A model generated the notes under the pieces. The model was given only the letters and a program-made list of their open reading frames with translations, did no database searches and had not been told where the DNA came from. A stretch of DNA of 64,000 bases, taken from assembly GCA_001683825.1 (NCBI GenBank), contig LXTR01000028.1:1-64000 (forward strand). The letters are read 5' to 3'. A program made the translations under genes and the position numbers. The stretch is from Flavobacteriaceae bacterium CP2B. Lineage in GTDB: Bacteria; Bacteroidota; Bacteroidia; Flavobacteriales; Flavobacteriaceae. Below, one piece after another: positions 34,359-43,600 of the stretch (positions are counted from its first letter, which is position 1; every line of letters starts with the position of its first letter).

Positions 34359-37300
34359 ATGCGAAAATCAAGAACCGCTCTAATAGCTTTGGGGCTTTTG
34401 GTCGTTGCCTATTACGGCCGTTCCCAGGAATCCAAGATCTATACCCACGACCGCAGGCACTACCAGGAGGCGCTGGACCTGTACCATGAAAAACAGTACC
34501 AGGCTGCGCAAACCCTTTTTGCCAAGGTGAAGCATGAGGCTGCAGACCTGGAAACCAGGGCCAACAGCGCGTATTATGAGGCCAACGCCGCTGTACGCCT
34601 GAACCAGCTCGGGGCCGACCGGCTCATGGAGGATTTTGTGGAAAACTACCCCACGTCCACGAAACGGAATTCGGCCTTCCTCGACGTGGCCGACTACTAT
34701 TTCGACAACGGGAAATACCCCTACGCCCTTAAATGGTACAACAAGGTGGAGGCCTCCTCCCTCTCTTTTAAAGAACGGGAGCGTTTTGATTTCAACATGG
34801 GCTATGCCCTCTATTCCTCGGGCAAGACCAGGGAAGCCGAGCGTTACCTGAACCGGGTGAGCAATTCTAAGACCTATGGCTCCCAGGCCAAATACTACAT
34901 GGGCTATATCGCCTACCAGCAGGACGACTACACGACGGCCAACCAGCGGTTCGACCAGATCACCGACCAGGACCTGCTCAGCGAGAAGTTGTCCTATTAC
35001 CAGGCCGATATGAATTTTAAACTCGGGAATTTTGAAGAGGCCATTGCCCTGGCCAAGCAGCAATTGCCCAAATCTGACCGGCAGGAAGTTTCCGAATTGA
35101 ATAAAATCATCGGGGAGAGCTACTTTAACATGGGGCAGTATGCCAATGCCATCCCTTACCTGGAAGCCTATAAAGGAAAACAGGGCAAGTGGAACAATAC
35201 CGATTTTTACCTCCTGGGCTACAGCTATTACCAACAGGGCGACTACGCCAATGCCATACAGCAATTCAACAAGATCATCGGCGGGACCAACAGCGTGAGC
35301 CAGAACGCCTATTACCACCTGGCCGAATGCTACCTCAAACTGGAGAAAAAACAGGAGGCCCTCAACGCCTTCAGGAACGCTTCACAGATGGATTTCAGCC
35401 CGGAGATCCGTAAAGACGCCTACCTGAACTATGCCCGGCTCAGTTATGAGATCGGGAATGCCTATGAGCCGGTGCCGGAGGTGCTGACTACCTACCTGCA
35501 GCAATACCCGGATAGCAAACAGCGCCTGGAAATCCAGGAGTTGCTGGTAGACTCCTATATTACCTCGCGGAATTTTAGCGGGGCCCTGGAACTCCTGGAG
35601 TCCAACAAGGAGTACGCCAGTGCGGAAACCTACCAAAAAGTCGCCTATTTCCGGGCCATGGAACTGTTCCAGGAAGCCAAATACGCCGAAGCCCTGGTCC
35701 ATTATGAAAAATCGCTGAAACGTCCGGCCAATGCGGCTTTCGAAGCCCGGGCGAGGTATTGGAAGGCAGAATCGGCCTATATGCTCAACCAGTTTCAGGA
35801 AGCCCTCACAGATTTTGTAGCCTTCCAGCAATTGCCGGCTGCAAAAGCGACGGCAGAATACAAGGATCTGGATTACCAATTGGGGTACACCTATTTCAAA
35901 TTGGGGGACTATGCCCATGCGGGGGCCTATTTTAAGAATTTCACCGATAGGAAACCGGTTGGGGCTATAGCGGTTGATGCCTATGCCCGACTGGGGGACA
36001 GTTATTTTGTGACCAGCAAATACTGGCCGGCCATGGAAGCCTATAACCAGGTACTGGCCATGGGCGGGCCCGAAAAGGACTATGCGACCTTTCAAAAAGC
36101 CCTGTGCTACGGATTTGTAGACCGGGAAAGCTCCAAGCTGGACGAATTGCGGACCTTTGTTTCCCGCTACCCCAATTCCAACCTCAGGGACGATGCCCTT
36201 TTCGAGTTGGGCAATACCTATATTGCCGCCAATAAACAGACCGAGGGCCTGGAGGCCTATGACCGCCTGGTCCGGGACTATAGCGGGAGTTCGCTTGCCC
36301 CAAAGGCATTGCTCAGGCAGGGACTGGTACATTATAACGCAGGCAGGAACGAAGCGGCCCTGGCTAAATTCAAAACCGTGGTGCGCGACCACCAAAATAC
36401 CCAGGAAGCCATACAAGCGGTGGCCACTGCCAAGCTCATCTACGTAGACCTGGGCCGTGTGGATGAGTATGCCCAGTGGGCGAAAGGCCTGGACTTTGTC
36501 GAGGTGACCGATTCAGAACTGGACAACGCCAGCTATGCGTCGGCCAGTAAACAACAATTGGAAGGCAAGCCCGACGCCGCCATCAGGGGGTACGAAAATT
36601 ACCTGAAACAGTTTCCCTCCGGCCTGCGCAGCCTGGAGGCCCACTTCAACCTGGCCCAGCTCTATTTTGGAAAAGGGGAAAAGGAGATGGCGCTGGCGCA
36701 ATTTAGGGCGGTGGCCGATAAAGGCAACAGCGAATATGCAGAGCAGGCGTTGGCCAGGATTTGTGAAATTTATATCGGTAAGGATGATTATGAGACGGCC
36801 CTGCCATTCCTGCAGCGCCTGGAGCGTACTGCCGAGATTGCACAGAACAAAACCTTCGCCCAGTCTAACCTGATGAAGGGCCACTTTGAACGAAAAGAGT
36901 ATGCGAAAACCCTGGACTATGCCGAAAAAGTGCTCGCAAGCCCCGGTGTGGACGCCCGTATCAAAAGCGATGCGCACCGGATGATCGCCCGCTCAGCAAT
37001 GCAAACCGGGAACCAAGACCGTGCCCGGGAGGCGTATGCCCAGGTGCGGGGCATGGCGGGGGGCGAACTGGCCGCCGAAGCCTGGTACTACGATGCCTTC
37101 TTCAAAAACAAGGAAGGCCAGTGGGAAGCTTCCAACGCCTCGGTGCAAAAGCTGGCCCGGGAATACGCGTCCTATAAGGAGTGGGGCGGGAAAGGCCTCA
37201 TTCTGATGGCCCGCAACTTTTATGAACTCAAGGATGCCTACCAGGCCACCTATATCCTGGAAAGCGTGATAGGCAACTTCGGGCAATACCCTGGGATCGT

Positions 37301-37382
37301 CTCTGAAGCCCGGGAGGAGCTGGCACGGATAAAAGCCCTCGAGGCCGAGAGCAATTCTTCCATAGAAACCGGAACCAATTAA
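34359..37382 (+). CDS. Large exported TPR protein
   Basis: The protein has 1007 residues with a signal peptide (LIALGLLVVAYYGRSQ). The rest is a nearly unbroken run of tetratricopeptide repeats from about 30 to 990. Examples are DRRHYQEALDLYHEKQYQAAQTLF, KYPYALKWYNKVEASSLSF, DAYARLGDSYFVTSKYWPAMEAYNQVLAMGG and DDALFELGNTYIAANKQTEGLEAYDRLV. It is likely a periplasmic or outer-membrane-associated scaffold. The next gene, an outer-membrane barrel, starts 21 bases downstream, so the pair probably forms one complex. The CATATTTG at 34321 is a weak -7 candidate. Confidence 0.85.
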   Translation: MRKSRTALIALGLLVVAYYGRSQESKIYTHDRRHYQEALDLYHEKQYQAAQTLFAKVKHEAADLETRANSAYYEANAAVRLNQLGADRLMEDFVENYPTSTKRNSAFLDVADYYFDNGKYPYALKWYNKVEASSLSFKERERFDFNMGYALYSSGKTREAERYLNRVSNSKTYGSQAKYYMGYIAYQQDDYTTANQRFDQITDQDLLSEKLSYYQADMNFKLGNFEEAIALAKQQLPKSDRQEVSELNKIIGESYFNMGQYANAIPYLEAYKGKQGKWNNTDFYLLGYSYYQQGDYANAIQQFNKIIGGTNSVSQNAYYHLAECYLKLEKKQEALNAFRNASQMDFSPEIRKDAYLNYARLSYEIGNAYEPVPEVLTTYLQQYPDSKQRLEIQELLVDSYITSRNFSGALELLESNKEYASAETYQKVAYFRAMELFQEAKYAEALVHYEKSLKRPANAAFEARARYWKAESAYMLNQFQEALTDFVAFQQLPAAKATAEYKDLDYQLGYTYFKLGDYAHAGAYFKNFTDRKPVGAIAVDAYARLGDSYFVTSKYWPAMEAYNQVLAMGGPEKDYATFQKALCYGFVDRESSKLDELRTFVSRYPNSNLRDDALFELGNTYIAANKQTEGLEAYDRLVRDYSGSSLAPKALLRQGLVHYNAGRNEAALAKFKTVVRDHQNTQEAIQAVATAKLIYVDLGRVDEYAQWAKGLDFVEVTDSELDNASYASASKQQLEGKPDAAIRGYENYLKQFPSGLRSLEAHFNLAQLYFGKGEKEMALAQFRAVADKGNSEYAEQALARICEIYIGKDDYETALPFLQRLERTAEIAQNKTFAQSNLMKGHFERKEYAKTLDYAEKVLASPGVDARIKSDAHRMIARSAMQTGNQDRAREAYAQVRGMAGGELAAEAWYYDAFFKNKEGQWEASNASVQKLAREYASYKEWGGKGLILMARNFYELKDAYQATYILESVIGNFGQYPGIVSEAREELARIKALEAESNSSIETGTN

Positions 37383-37403
37383 TTATCTAGAAGAACACAC
37401 AGC

Positions 37404-39158
37404 ATGTATAAACACCTAATTGTAGTTTTTGCCGGAGTTTTTACAGGGGGGATTTGCACCCTGTCCGCCCAGGACGACACCAATATTGGCACCGAAACCG
37501 TCACCGTGGTAAAACCCTACAGCCCCGCGGTATCCGACGCCTTTAAAATACGGCCGGTCCCCCAGTTGAACGATTCCATAGTCCTGCAGAAAAAGGAGAT
37601 CGAATACCAGATTTATTCGGTTCCCGTAGCGTCCACCTTTAGCCCTGCCAAGGGCAAAGCCTCCCAGGTAAAGAAGGCCGCGCCTGAAAAGTTGTTCAAT
37701 TCCTACGCTTCGGTAGGCCTTGGGAATTTTAACAACGCCCTGGCCGATTTCTATACCAGCAGGGACCTCTACCGGGGCAACGAACGCCTGGATTTTGGGC
37801 TAAACCATCGTTCTTCCCGGGGCGATATAGACAATACCCCGCTGGATACCGATTATTACAACACCCGCCTGGAAGCGGCCTATTCCAATCGCGACAGCGA
37901 TCGAAGCTGGGGGGTCGATATCGGGCTGCAACACCAGCTCTACAACTGGTACGGACTGCCGGAAGGGGTTTTTGACGAAGCTACCATCGCGGCGATGGAC
38001 GAAAAGCAACAGTACTACAGCGCCGAGGCAGGCGCCCAAATAGACCTGGAAGACTCCTTTTTTAGCCGTGGCGAACTTCGCTACCGCCGGTTTTGGGACG
38101 CGGTAGACTCCGGGGAAAACCGGGTGATCCTCGCGCCATCCTTTGCTATTCCCCTGAATGAGGAAAACCTGGTCATCAAGGTCAGGGCAGACTATGTGGG
38201 GGGCGACTTTACCAACGCCAATGTCGACAATATCCAGAATACCCCCGGGATAGCGTATGGCCTGTTCCAGGCAGGGATCAACCCCGGCCTGCTGATTGAG
38301 CGCGAAGGGCTTTCCATTAACCTGGGGGCCCATATTGTGTATGGCCTTGATACCGAGAGGAGCGATACCAACTTTTACATCTACCCTGCGGTTACCGCTG
38401 CCTACGAACTGCTGGATGAGGCGGCCATCGCCTACGCGGGGGTAGAAGGCGGATTGGAGCAAAACTCCTACTATGACTTTGTATCGCTTAACCCCTTTGT
38501 CTCCCCAACACTAGACATCCAGCCTACAGACCGGCAATACGATGCCTATGTAGGGGTGAAAGGACAGTTGTTTTCCAACGTCAGCTACAATATCCGGGGG
38601 TCGTATAAAGCGGAGAACCGCCGCCCGCTCTTCCTCCTGAATCCGGAGAACACCTTCAGGGATGATGAAAAGGCCTATTACTACGGCAATTCGTTCGGGC
38701 TCTTCTATGACGATATCAAAACCCTGGGGTTGTTTGGGGAACTCAACCTGACCGTCAACCGCAATTTTAGCCTGGGGCTGAATGCCACCGTGAACGATTA
38801 TAATACCGAGACCGGAAACACGGCCTGGAACCTTCCCAATGTGGAAGGCTCACTATTCCTGGATTACCAAATAGGGGATAAATGGTACCTGGGGTCCCAG
38901 TTGTTTTATGTGGGGGAACGGGAAGACCTGGCCCGCGTGGCCGTACAGAACGTGGCCCCTGCCGATTATCCGGCGACCCTCCTGGTGCTCGATTCCTATT
39001 TTGATGCCAATGCCCATATAGGGTACCGCTTTACAGAGCAGTTTTCGCTCTTTGTAAAAGCCGCGAACCTGGCGAACAACCAATACCAGCGCTGGGCCAA
39101 TTTCAGGGTGCAGAGCCTTCAGGTTTTGGCAGGGATAAGCTATAAATTCGACCTTTAG
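37404..39158 (+). CDS. TonB-dependent-receptor-like outer-membrane barrel protein
   Basis: The protein has 584 residues with a signal peptide ending near LSAQ. The first 90 mature residues hold a conserved-looking segment (TETVTVVKPYSPAVSDAFKIRPVPQL) but no full plug domain or TonB box. From about 95 onward alternating aromatic strands and tight turns describe a barrel of roughly 20 strands. The last strand, LQVLAGISYKFDL, ends with the hydrophobic pattern read by the BAM machinery. It is co-transcribed with the TPR gene and may serve as its outer-membrane partner. Without a plug it may be structural or a passive pore rather than an active importer. Confidence 0.8.
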   Translation: MYKHLIVVFAGVFTGGICTLSAQDDTNIGTETVTVVKPYSPAVSDAFKIRPVPQLNDSIVLQKKEIEYQIYSVPVASTFSPAKGKASQVKKAAPEKLFNSYASVGLGNFNNALADFYTSRDLYRGNERLDFGLNHRSSRGDIDNTPLDTDYYNTRLEAAYSNRDSDRSWGVDIGLQHQLYNWYGLPEGVFDEATIAAMDEKQQYYSAEAGAQIDLEDSFFSRGELRYRRFWDAVDSGENRVILAPSFAIPLNEENLVIKVRADYVGGDFTNANVDNIQNTPGIAYGLFQAGINPGLLIEREGLSINLGAHIVYGLDTERSDTNFYIYPAVTAAYELLDEAAIAYAGVEGGLEQNSYYDFVSLNPFVSPTLDIQPTDRQYDAYVGVKGQLFSNVSYNIRGSYKAENRRPLFLLNPENTFRDDEKAYYYGNSFGLFYDDIKTLGLFGELNLTVNRNFSLGLNATVNDYNTETGNTAWNLPNVEGSLFLDYQIGDKWYLGSQLFYVGEREDLARVAVQNVAPADYPATLLVLDSYFDANAHIGYRFTEQFSLFVKAANLANNQYQRWANFRVQSLQVLAGISYKFDL

Positions 39159-39284
39159 GATAGGGGCCCGGGACCTGGCGGCCACAGAACAGCCGGGCAA
39201 TTGGCATGTTTATCGATTCCGGGGGCGCCCCTGGCCCGAAATGCGCATTAATCCTTAATTTTAAAAAGAGTTAAGACGCCAGAC

Positions 39285-40379
39285 ATGCAGCGGGTTCCTT
39301 TATTTTATGTCCTTCAGGGGGTTATCGCGCTTTGGGGTGGATTCCTGTCTGCGCAGAACCTGCTCATGAACCCGAGTTTTGAAACCTTCCGGCAATGCCC
39401 GGACCGGCTGGGGAATTTCCATGCCGATGTGGCCCAATGGTCTTCCCCTACCGATGCTTCTACCGACTATTTCAATGCCTGCAGCCCCGCTATGGGGACC
39501 CCGGAGAATTTCAACGGGACCCAACCGGCCGAATTTGGCGACGGCTATGCGGGCCTGTACCTGTACGCCCCCAACGACTACCGGGAATATGTACAGGGCG
39601 AACTGCAACAAACCTTGAAAAAAGGGGAGGTATACACCCTAAGTTTTTATGTGAGCCTGGCAGAGCGCTCCGATTATGCCGTCAGGGAATTTACCGCGGT
39701 GTTTTCCCGGAAAAAACTCCGGCGCCCCATCAAAAAAGAACTTTCCAGAACGCAATTGTACAAAGAGGAGGGGAATGCCTTCACCATGGTCGAGATCGCG
39801 CATTCTGACTTTTACGATGAAACCACCGACTGGGTGGAACTCCGCGCCGAGTTTACGGCTTCGGGCATGGAGAATTTTGTGACGATTGGCAACTTCCGGA
39901 ACAATGCCAGGACCCGTACCTATAAAACGAGCCGGAATGCCAAACAGGGAGCCTACTATTACCTGGACATGGTCCGCCTGCTCCCCCTGCAACCGGACGG
40001 TGCCAACCCGGAAACCTATGCCCTGCATACCCAGCACTTGTTCAGGAACGTGTTGTTTGGGTTTGATGAGCACCGGCTGGGTCCGGAGGCGAGGCTCGAA
40101 CTCCGGAAGCTGTATGAATACCTGCAGGCCCATGCCGACCTGCAGATCACCATCAACGGGCATACAGACAACCTGGGCCCCGCGGCCTATAACCGAAGGC
40201 TATCGGAACAACGCTGCAAAAGCGTCACAGCATACCTGCTGAGCCTGGGGCTGAACCGGGAACGCATCCATTGGGTTTCCTACGGCTTTGACGCGCCCAT
40301 CGCCGACAATGCCACGGAGGAAGGACGCCAAAAGAACCGCAGGGTAGCTTTCACCCTGGCGAAAACCCCAGAGGAGTAA
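39285..40379 (+). CDS. OmpA-family protein with N-terminal carbohydrate-binding-like domain
   Basis: The protein has 364 residues with a signal peptide ending near LSAQ. Residues 25-235 resemble a jelly-roll module (LLMNPSFETFRQCPDRLGNFH..., then GELQQTLKKGEVYTLSFYVSLAE and DMVRLLPL) such as those in some carbohydrate-binding proteins. Residues about 250-360 are an OmpA peptidoglycan-binding domain with NGHTDNLGPAAYNRRLSEQR and the KNRRVAF arginine that contacts diaminopimelate. It is probably an outer-membrane-linked or periplasmic anchor that also binds glycans. It stands alone, 126 bases after the barrel gene. Confidence 0.85.
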   Translation: MQRVPLFYVLQGVIALWGGFLSAQNLLMNPSFETFRQCPDRLGNFHADVAQWSSPTDASTDYFNACSPAMGTPENFNGTQPAEFGDGYAGLYLYAPNDYREYVQGELQQTLKKGEVYTLSFYVSLAERSDYAVREFTAVFSRKKLRRPIKKELSRTQLYKEEGNAFTMVEIAHSDFYDETTDWVELRAEFTASGMENFVTIGNFRNNARTRTYKTSRNAKQGAYYYLDMVRLLPLQPDGANPETYALHTQHLFRNVLFGFDEHRLGPEARLELRKLYEYLQAHADLQITINGHTDNLGPAAYNRRLSEQRCKSVTAYLLSLGLNRERIHWVSYGFDAPIADNATEEGRQKNRRVAFTLAKTPEE

Positions 40380-40382
40380 ATC

Positions 40383-41174
40383 CTAATAGTCTGAATAAGG
40401 CGTGGGATACAGCAGGAAAATATCGGCCTGATTCACATTGTGCTGGTACCTGGGGTCCTTTTCGAGGGCTTTCCATTTTTCGGATTCAAAGAATTGGGTC
40501 CATAAGGAATCCCGGGTGGTCATATCCTTAAATATGGTCATATACATGAGGTTGGGCATCCTGGGCCCGGACAGTACCTCCCCGTAAAACACCGCGTTGA
40601 ACCCCAGCCGTTCGAAGAGGGTGATTTCCCCGCCCGCATTGAACATGGCTACCTTGTTGCGGTATTTGGCCTCGGTAGGCGATTCGTAACTTCGCAACTC
40701 ATACACCCGCTGTCCTCGAGGGCCTTTTAGGTCGCTTGGACGCATGCCGGGCATTCCTGTAAAGGCCTTTAGCAGGCTGGATTCCATCCGCAGGTATGGG
40801 GGTTGTTCATAAGGGGCGTCCAGGAACGGGGCCCCCACCTTGTGGTAGAGTTCGTCGGCTTGCAACGCCTGATCCAGCCTGCCGAGCTGGTTCAGGGAGG
40901 TGAGCGGGTGCAGGACAAACAGGTACCTCAAACTGTCACTGTCATTGGGATGGCTCTTAAAAATCCCGATATTCCGGATGCCCTGCCGCCTTAAGGCCGG
41001 CATCAATGCTTCCTCCATATAGTAGTCTGCCAGACGTTCCTGTTCCAGGTTGGTAAAGCTGTACTTTCGTAAATGGAAGAGTTGGCGGTTGGGCGACTGT
41101 GCCTGGACCAGCAGGCAGCAAAGGCTCAGCGCCAGGAAGGCCACTACGCTTCTAAGGGGGGCATATACACGCAT
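40383..41174 (-). CDS. Exported NIPSNAP-family protein
   Basis: The protein has 263 residues with signal peptide ending near LLVQAQ. Two NIPSNAP-type ferredoxin-like domains are visible. The first opens FHLRKYSFTNLEQERLADYYMEEALMPALRRQGI, and the second opens VYELRSYESPTEAKYRNKVAMFNAGGEITLFERLGFNAVFYGEVLSG with DPRYQHNVNQ near the end. The family folds like small stress-response dimers; its role in bacteria is unclear. It is convergent with the OmpA gene, with 3 bases between stops. Confidence 0.85.
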   Translation of the reverse strand: MRVYAPLRSVVAFLALSLCCLLVQAQSPNRQLFHLRKYSFTNLEQERLADYYMEEALMPALRRQGIRNIGIFKSHPNDSDSLRYLFVLHPLTSLNQLGRLDQALQADELYHKVGAPFLDAPYEQPPYLRMESSLLKAFTGMPGMRPSDLKGPRGQRVYELRSYESPTEAKYRNKVAMFNAGGEITLFERLGFNAVFYGEVLSGPRMPNLMYMTIFKDMTTRDSLWTQFFESEKWKALEKDPRYQHNVNQADIFLLYPTPYSDY

Positions 41175-41322
41175 CTCGTAAGGATTTAGGGTATATAAAC
41201 TTAATGAAGAACAATGATTTATCCTATTGTTTTTCCCAAAGTGTTGCGCTTGTAGTGTTTTTGGCTTTCACAGGGGGGGAACCCGGGGTTAAATCCCTTA
41301 TTTTTACCGTTTCTGGAACACC

Positions 41323-42633
41323 ATGGCAAACCCCAACCGCTTTTCTTTGGTCGACCCTGCCAGGAGCCCTGTCTTTTATGGATACGTCATCCTCCTGGTG
41401 GGCACACTTGGTATTTGGGCCAGCGTTCCCGGCCAGACCATTGGGGTATCGGTCTTCACAGACCCTGTAAAGGATGCCCTGGGGCTGACGCGCAACCAGT
41501 TCAGCAATGCCTATATGCTGGGCACTATCTGTAGTGCGCTCATCATCGGGAAGGCCGGGATTTGGTTTGATCGCTATGGCGCACGCTATGTCGCCTTTTT
41601 CGCCGCCCTGACCCTGGCGCTCGCCCTTCTGCTGTGCTCCTGGTCGGTTCATATGAGCACTTTTGCAAAAACCCTTTTGGACAGCCACAGCTGGGTGGTG
41701 CCTTTTACCCTGATGACGGTGCTTTTTTTCCTGTTGCGGTTTGCCGGACAGGGTGTGCTGACCATGGCCTCGAGGAATGTGATCATGATCTGGTTTGACA
41801 AGAACCGCGGGAAGGTGAATTCGTTCAGCAGCGTGGCCCTTTCTTTCGGATTTTCCATTTCCCCGCTTTGGCTGGATTGGCTTATTGAGGGGTATAGCTG
41901 GGAGGGCGCGTGGCAGATCCTGGCCGTGGGCCTCTTGTTGGTCAGCCTGATCATCTTCCAGTGCTACAAGAACAAACCGGAAGACCACGGGCTGCTACCA
42001 GACGGGGCGCGGTCGGTTCAGGAAGTCGATCGTGAAACCACCCGTGAACTCACCCACAGGCAATTTACGCTGGAGGAGGCCAAACGCACCCGCGCTTTTT
42101 GGATGTACGCGCTTATCCTGGCGTTTAACAGCTTTTTCATTACCGGGCTAACGTTCCATGTGGTTTCTATTTTTGAGAGCCAGGGGTTTCCCAAAGCGGA
42201 GGCCATCAGTATTTTCCTGCCCTGTTCGGTGGTGTCGGTCTCCGTGTCTACCCTGTTCAATTTCCTGAGTGATTACGTGCGCCTGAAATACTACCTGTAC
42301 CTGATGATCCTCGGTGGTATCCTGGCCTCCCTGGGCTTGCTGTTTTTGTCATCTGCCGTGGGGGTCCCCTTCCTTATCGGGGGCATTGGGACCCTGGGTG
42401 GTTTCTTCGCCGTACTGAATGCCATTGCCTGGCCCCGGTTTTACGGGCGCGCCCACCTGGGGGCCATCACCGGCAGGGTGATGTCGTTCCTCATCCTGGC
42501 CAGCGCCCTGGCCCCGAGTATTTTCAGTTTTTGTTTTACCACCTTTGGGTCCTACCATTTTCTGGGATACCTGGTTCTGGCTTTTTTGCTGTTCCTGATC
42601 CTGGGGTCGCTCAAAGCCAATAACCCGCAATAG
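41323..42633 (+). CDS. MFS transporter (monocarboxylate/oxalate-type)
   Basis: The protein has 436 residues with twelve hydrophobic segments. The N-terminal segment FYGYVILLVGTLGIWASVPGQTIGVSVFTDPVKDALGLTRNQFSNAYMLG and the loop GIWFDRYGARYVAF resemble organic-acid transporters of the monocarboxylate/OFA type. The central cytosolic loop is charged (RSVQEVDRETTRELTHRQFTLEEAKRTRAFW). The substrate is unknown. It is monocistronic; its promoter would lie in the 148-base gap shared with the divergent NIPSNAP gene. Confidence 0.82.
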   Translation: MANPNRFSLVDPARSPVFYGYVILLVGTLGIWASVPGQTIGVSVFTDPVKDALGLTRNQFSNAYMLGTICSALIIGKAGIWFDRYGARYVAFFAALTLALALLLCSWSVHMSTFAKTLLDSHSWVVPFTLMTVLFFLLRFAGQGVLTMASRNVIMIWFDKNRGKVNSFSSVALSFGFSISPLWLDWLIEGYSWEGAWQILAVGLLLVSLIIFQCYKNKPEDHGLLPDGARSVQEVDRETTRELTHRQFTLEEAKRTRAFWMYALILAFNSFFITGLTFHVVSIFESQGFPKAEAISIFLPCSVVSVSVSTLFNFLSDYVRLKYYLYLMILGGILASLGLLFLSSAVGVPFLIGGIGTLGGFFAVLNAIAWPRFYGRAHLGAITGRVMSFLILASALAPSIFSFCFTTFGSYHFLGYLVLAFLLFLILGSLKANNPQ

Positions 42634-42737
42634 GCACGTATGCCCGCTTGTTTCGCGGTTGCGCGCAATATTAATGGGATTGTACAAGGATATCAGGGCG
42701 AAAGGACGTATTTTGTACCCGGTTTAATAAGGAATGT

Positions 42738-43496
42738 ATGGATGTCAAATTAGCGGTGCTTATCGATGGGGACAATATCCCCTCGGCCTATGTGAAAGAC
42801 ATGATGGAAGAAATCGCCAAATACGGCAACCCGACGATTAAACGGATTTATGGCGACTGGACAAACCCGCGCCTGGGGAAATGGAAAAATTTGCTCCTGG
42901 AAAACGCCATTACCCCCATCCAGCAATACGGGTATACGGCCGGCAAGAATGCCACGGATTCTGCCATGATCATTGATGCGATGGACATCCTGTACTCCGG
43001 GGATGTGGATGGGTTCTGCCTGGTATCGAGTGACAGTGATTTTACCCGCCTGGCAACCCGGCTACGGGAGGCCGGCATGCAGGTATACGGGATCGGGGAA
43101 AAGAAAACCCCCAACCCCTTTATCGTGGCCTGCGATAAATTTATCTACCTGGAGATCCTGAAGAAACAGTCTGAGGGCGAAGCCACGGAAACCACCAGCA
43201 GTAAGGATAGCGGGAAGAGCGGGGTGGATAAGATCACGCAAAAGGAGATCAAGCTTATTGCCAGCACCATTGACGATGTGGCCGATGACGACGGCTGGGC
43301 CTTCCTGGGCGATGTGGGCAGCCTGCTGCAGAAAAAACAACCCAATTTTGATTCCCGTAACTACGGTTTCCAGAAACTGACCCCGCTGATCAGTACCATC
43401 CCCAATATCGAAGTAGAACGCCGGGAAGACGCCAAGGGGCGTAAAAAACTCATCTACGTCAAAATCAAGGAAAAACCCAAACGCGGCAGGAAATAG
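42738..43496 (+). CDS. NYN-domain nuclease-like protein with OST-HTH (LOTUS) domain
   Basis: The protein has 252 residues. The NYN (PIN-like) domain, residues about 1-145, has the acidic residues expected of the LabA/DUF88 group: VLIDGDNIP at 6-14, NATDSAMIIDAMDILYSGDVDGFCLVSSDSDF around 73-104. These would chelate metal for RNA cleavage. A Ser/Lys-rich linker (145-170) leads to an OST-HTH/LOTUS domain (about 172-245; DDGWAFLGDVGSLLQKKQPNFDSRNYGFQKLTPLI), which binds RNA, notably G-rich forms, in other organisms. The tail KPKRGRK is basic. It is likely an RNA-processing or RNA-surveillance nuclease; the target is unknown. Confidence 0.88.
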   Translation: MDVKLAVLIDGDNIPSAYVKDMMEEIAKYGNPTIKRIYGDWTNPRLGKWKNLLLENAITPIQQYGYTAGKNATDSAMIIDAMDILYSGDVDGFCLVSSDSDFTRLATRLREAGMQVYGIGEKKTPNPFIVACDKFIYLEILKKQSEGEATETTSSKDSGKSGVDKITQKEIKLIASTIDDVADDDGWAFLGDVGSLLQKKQPNFDSRNYGFQKLTPLISTIPNIEVERREDAKGRKKLIYVKIKEKPKRGRK

Positions 43497-43600
43497 GGCC
43501 ATGGCGATGGCTATGTATCCACCCAGGAGTACCGGGGCCCGCAAGACCCTGCTTTTTTTTGAAGGAATACGTACATTTAGCCTGGAAAACGCCAAAAACC

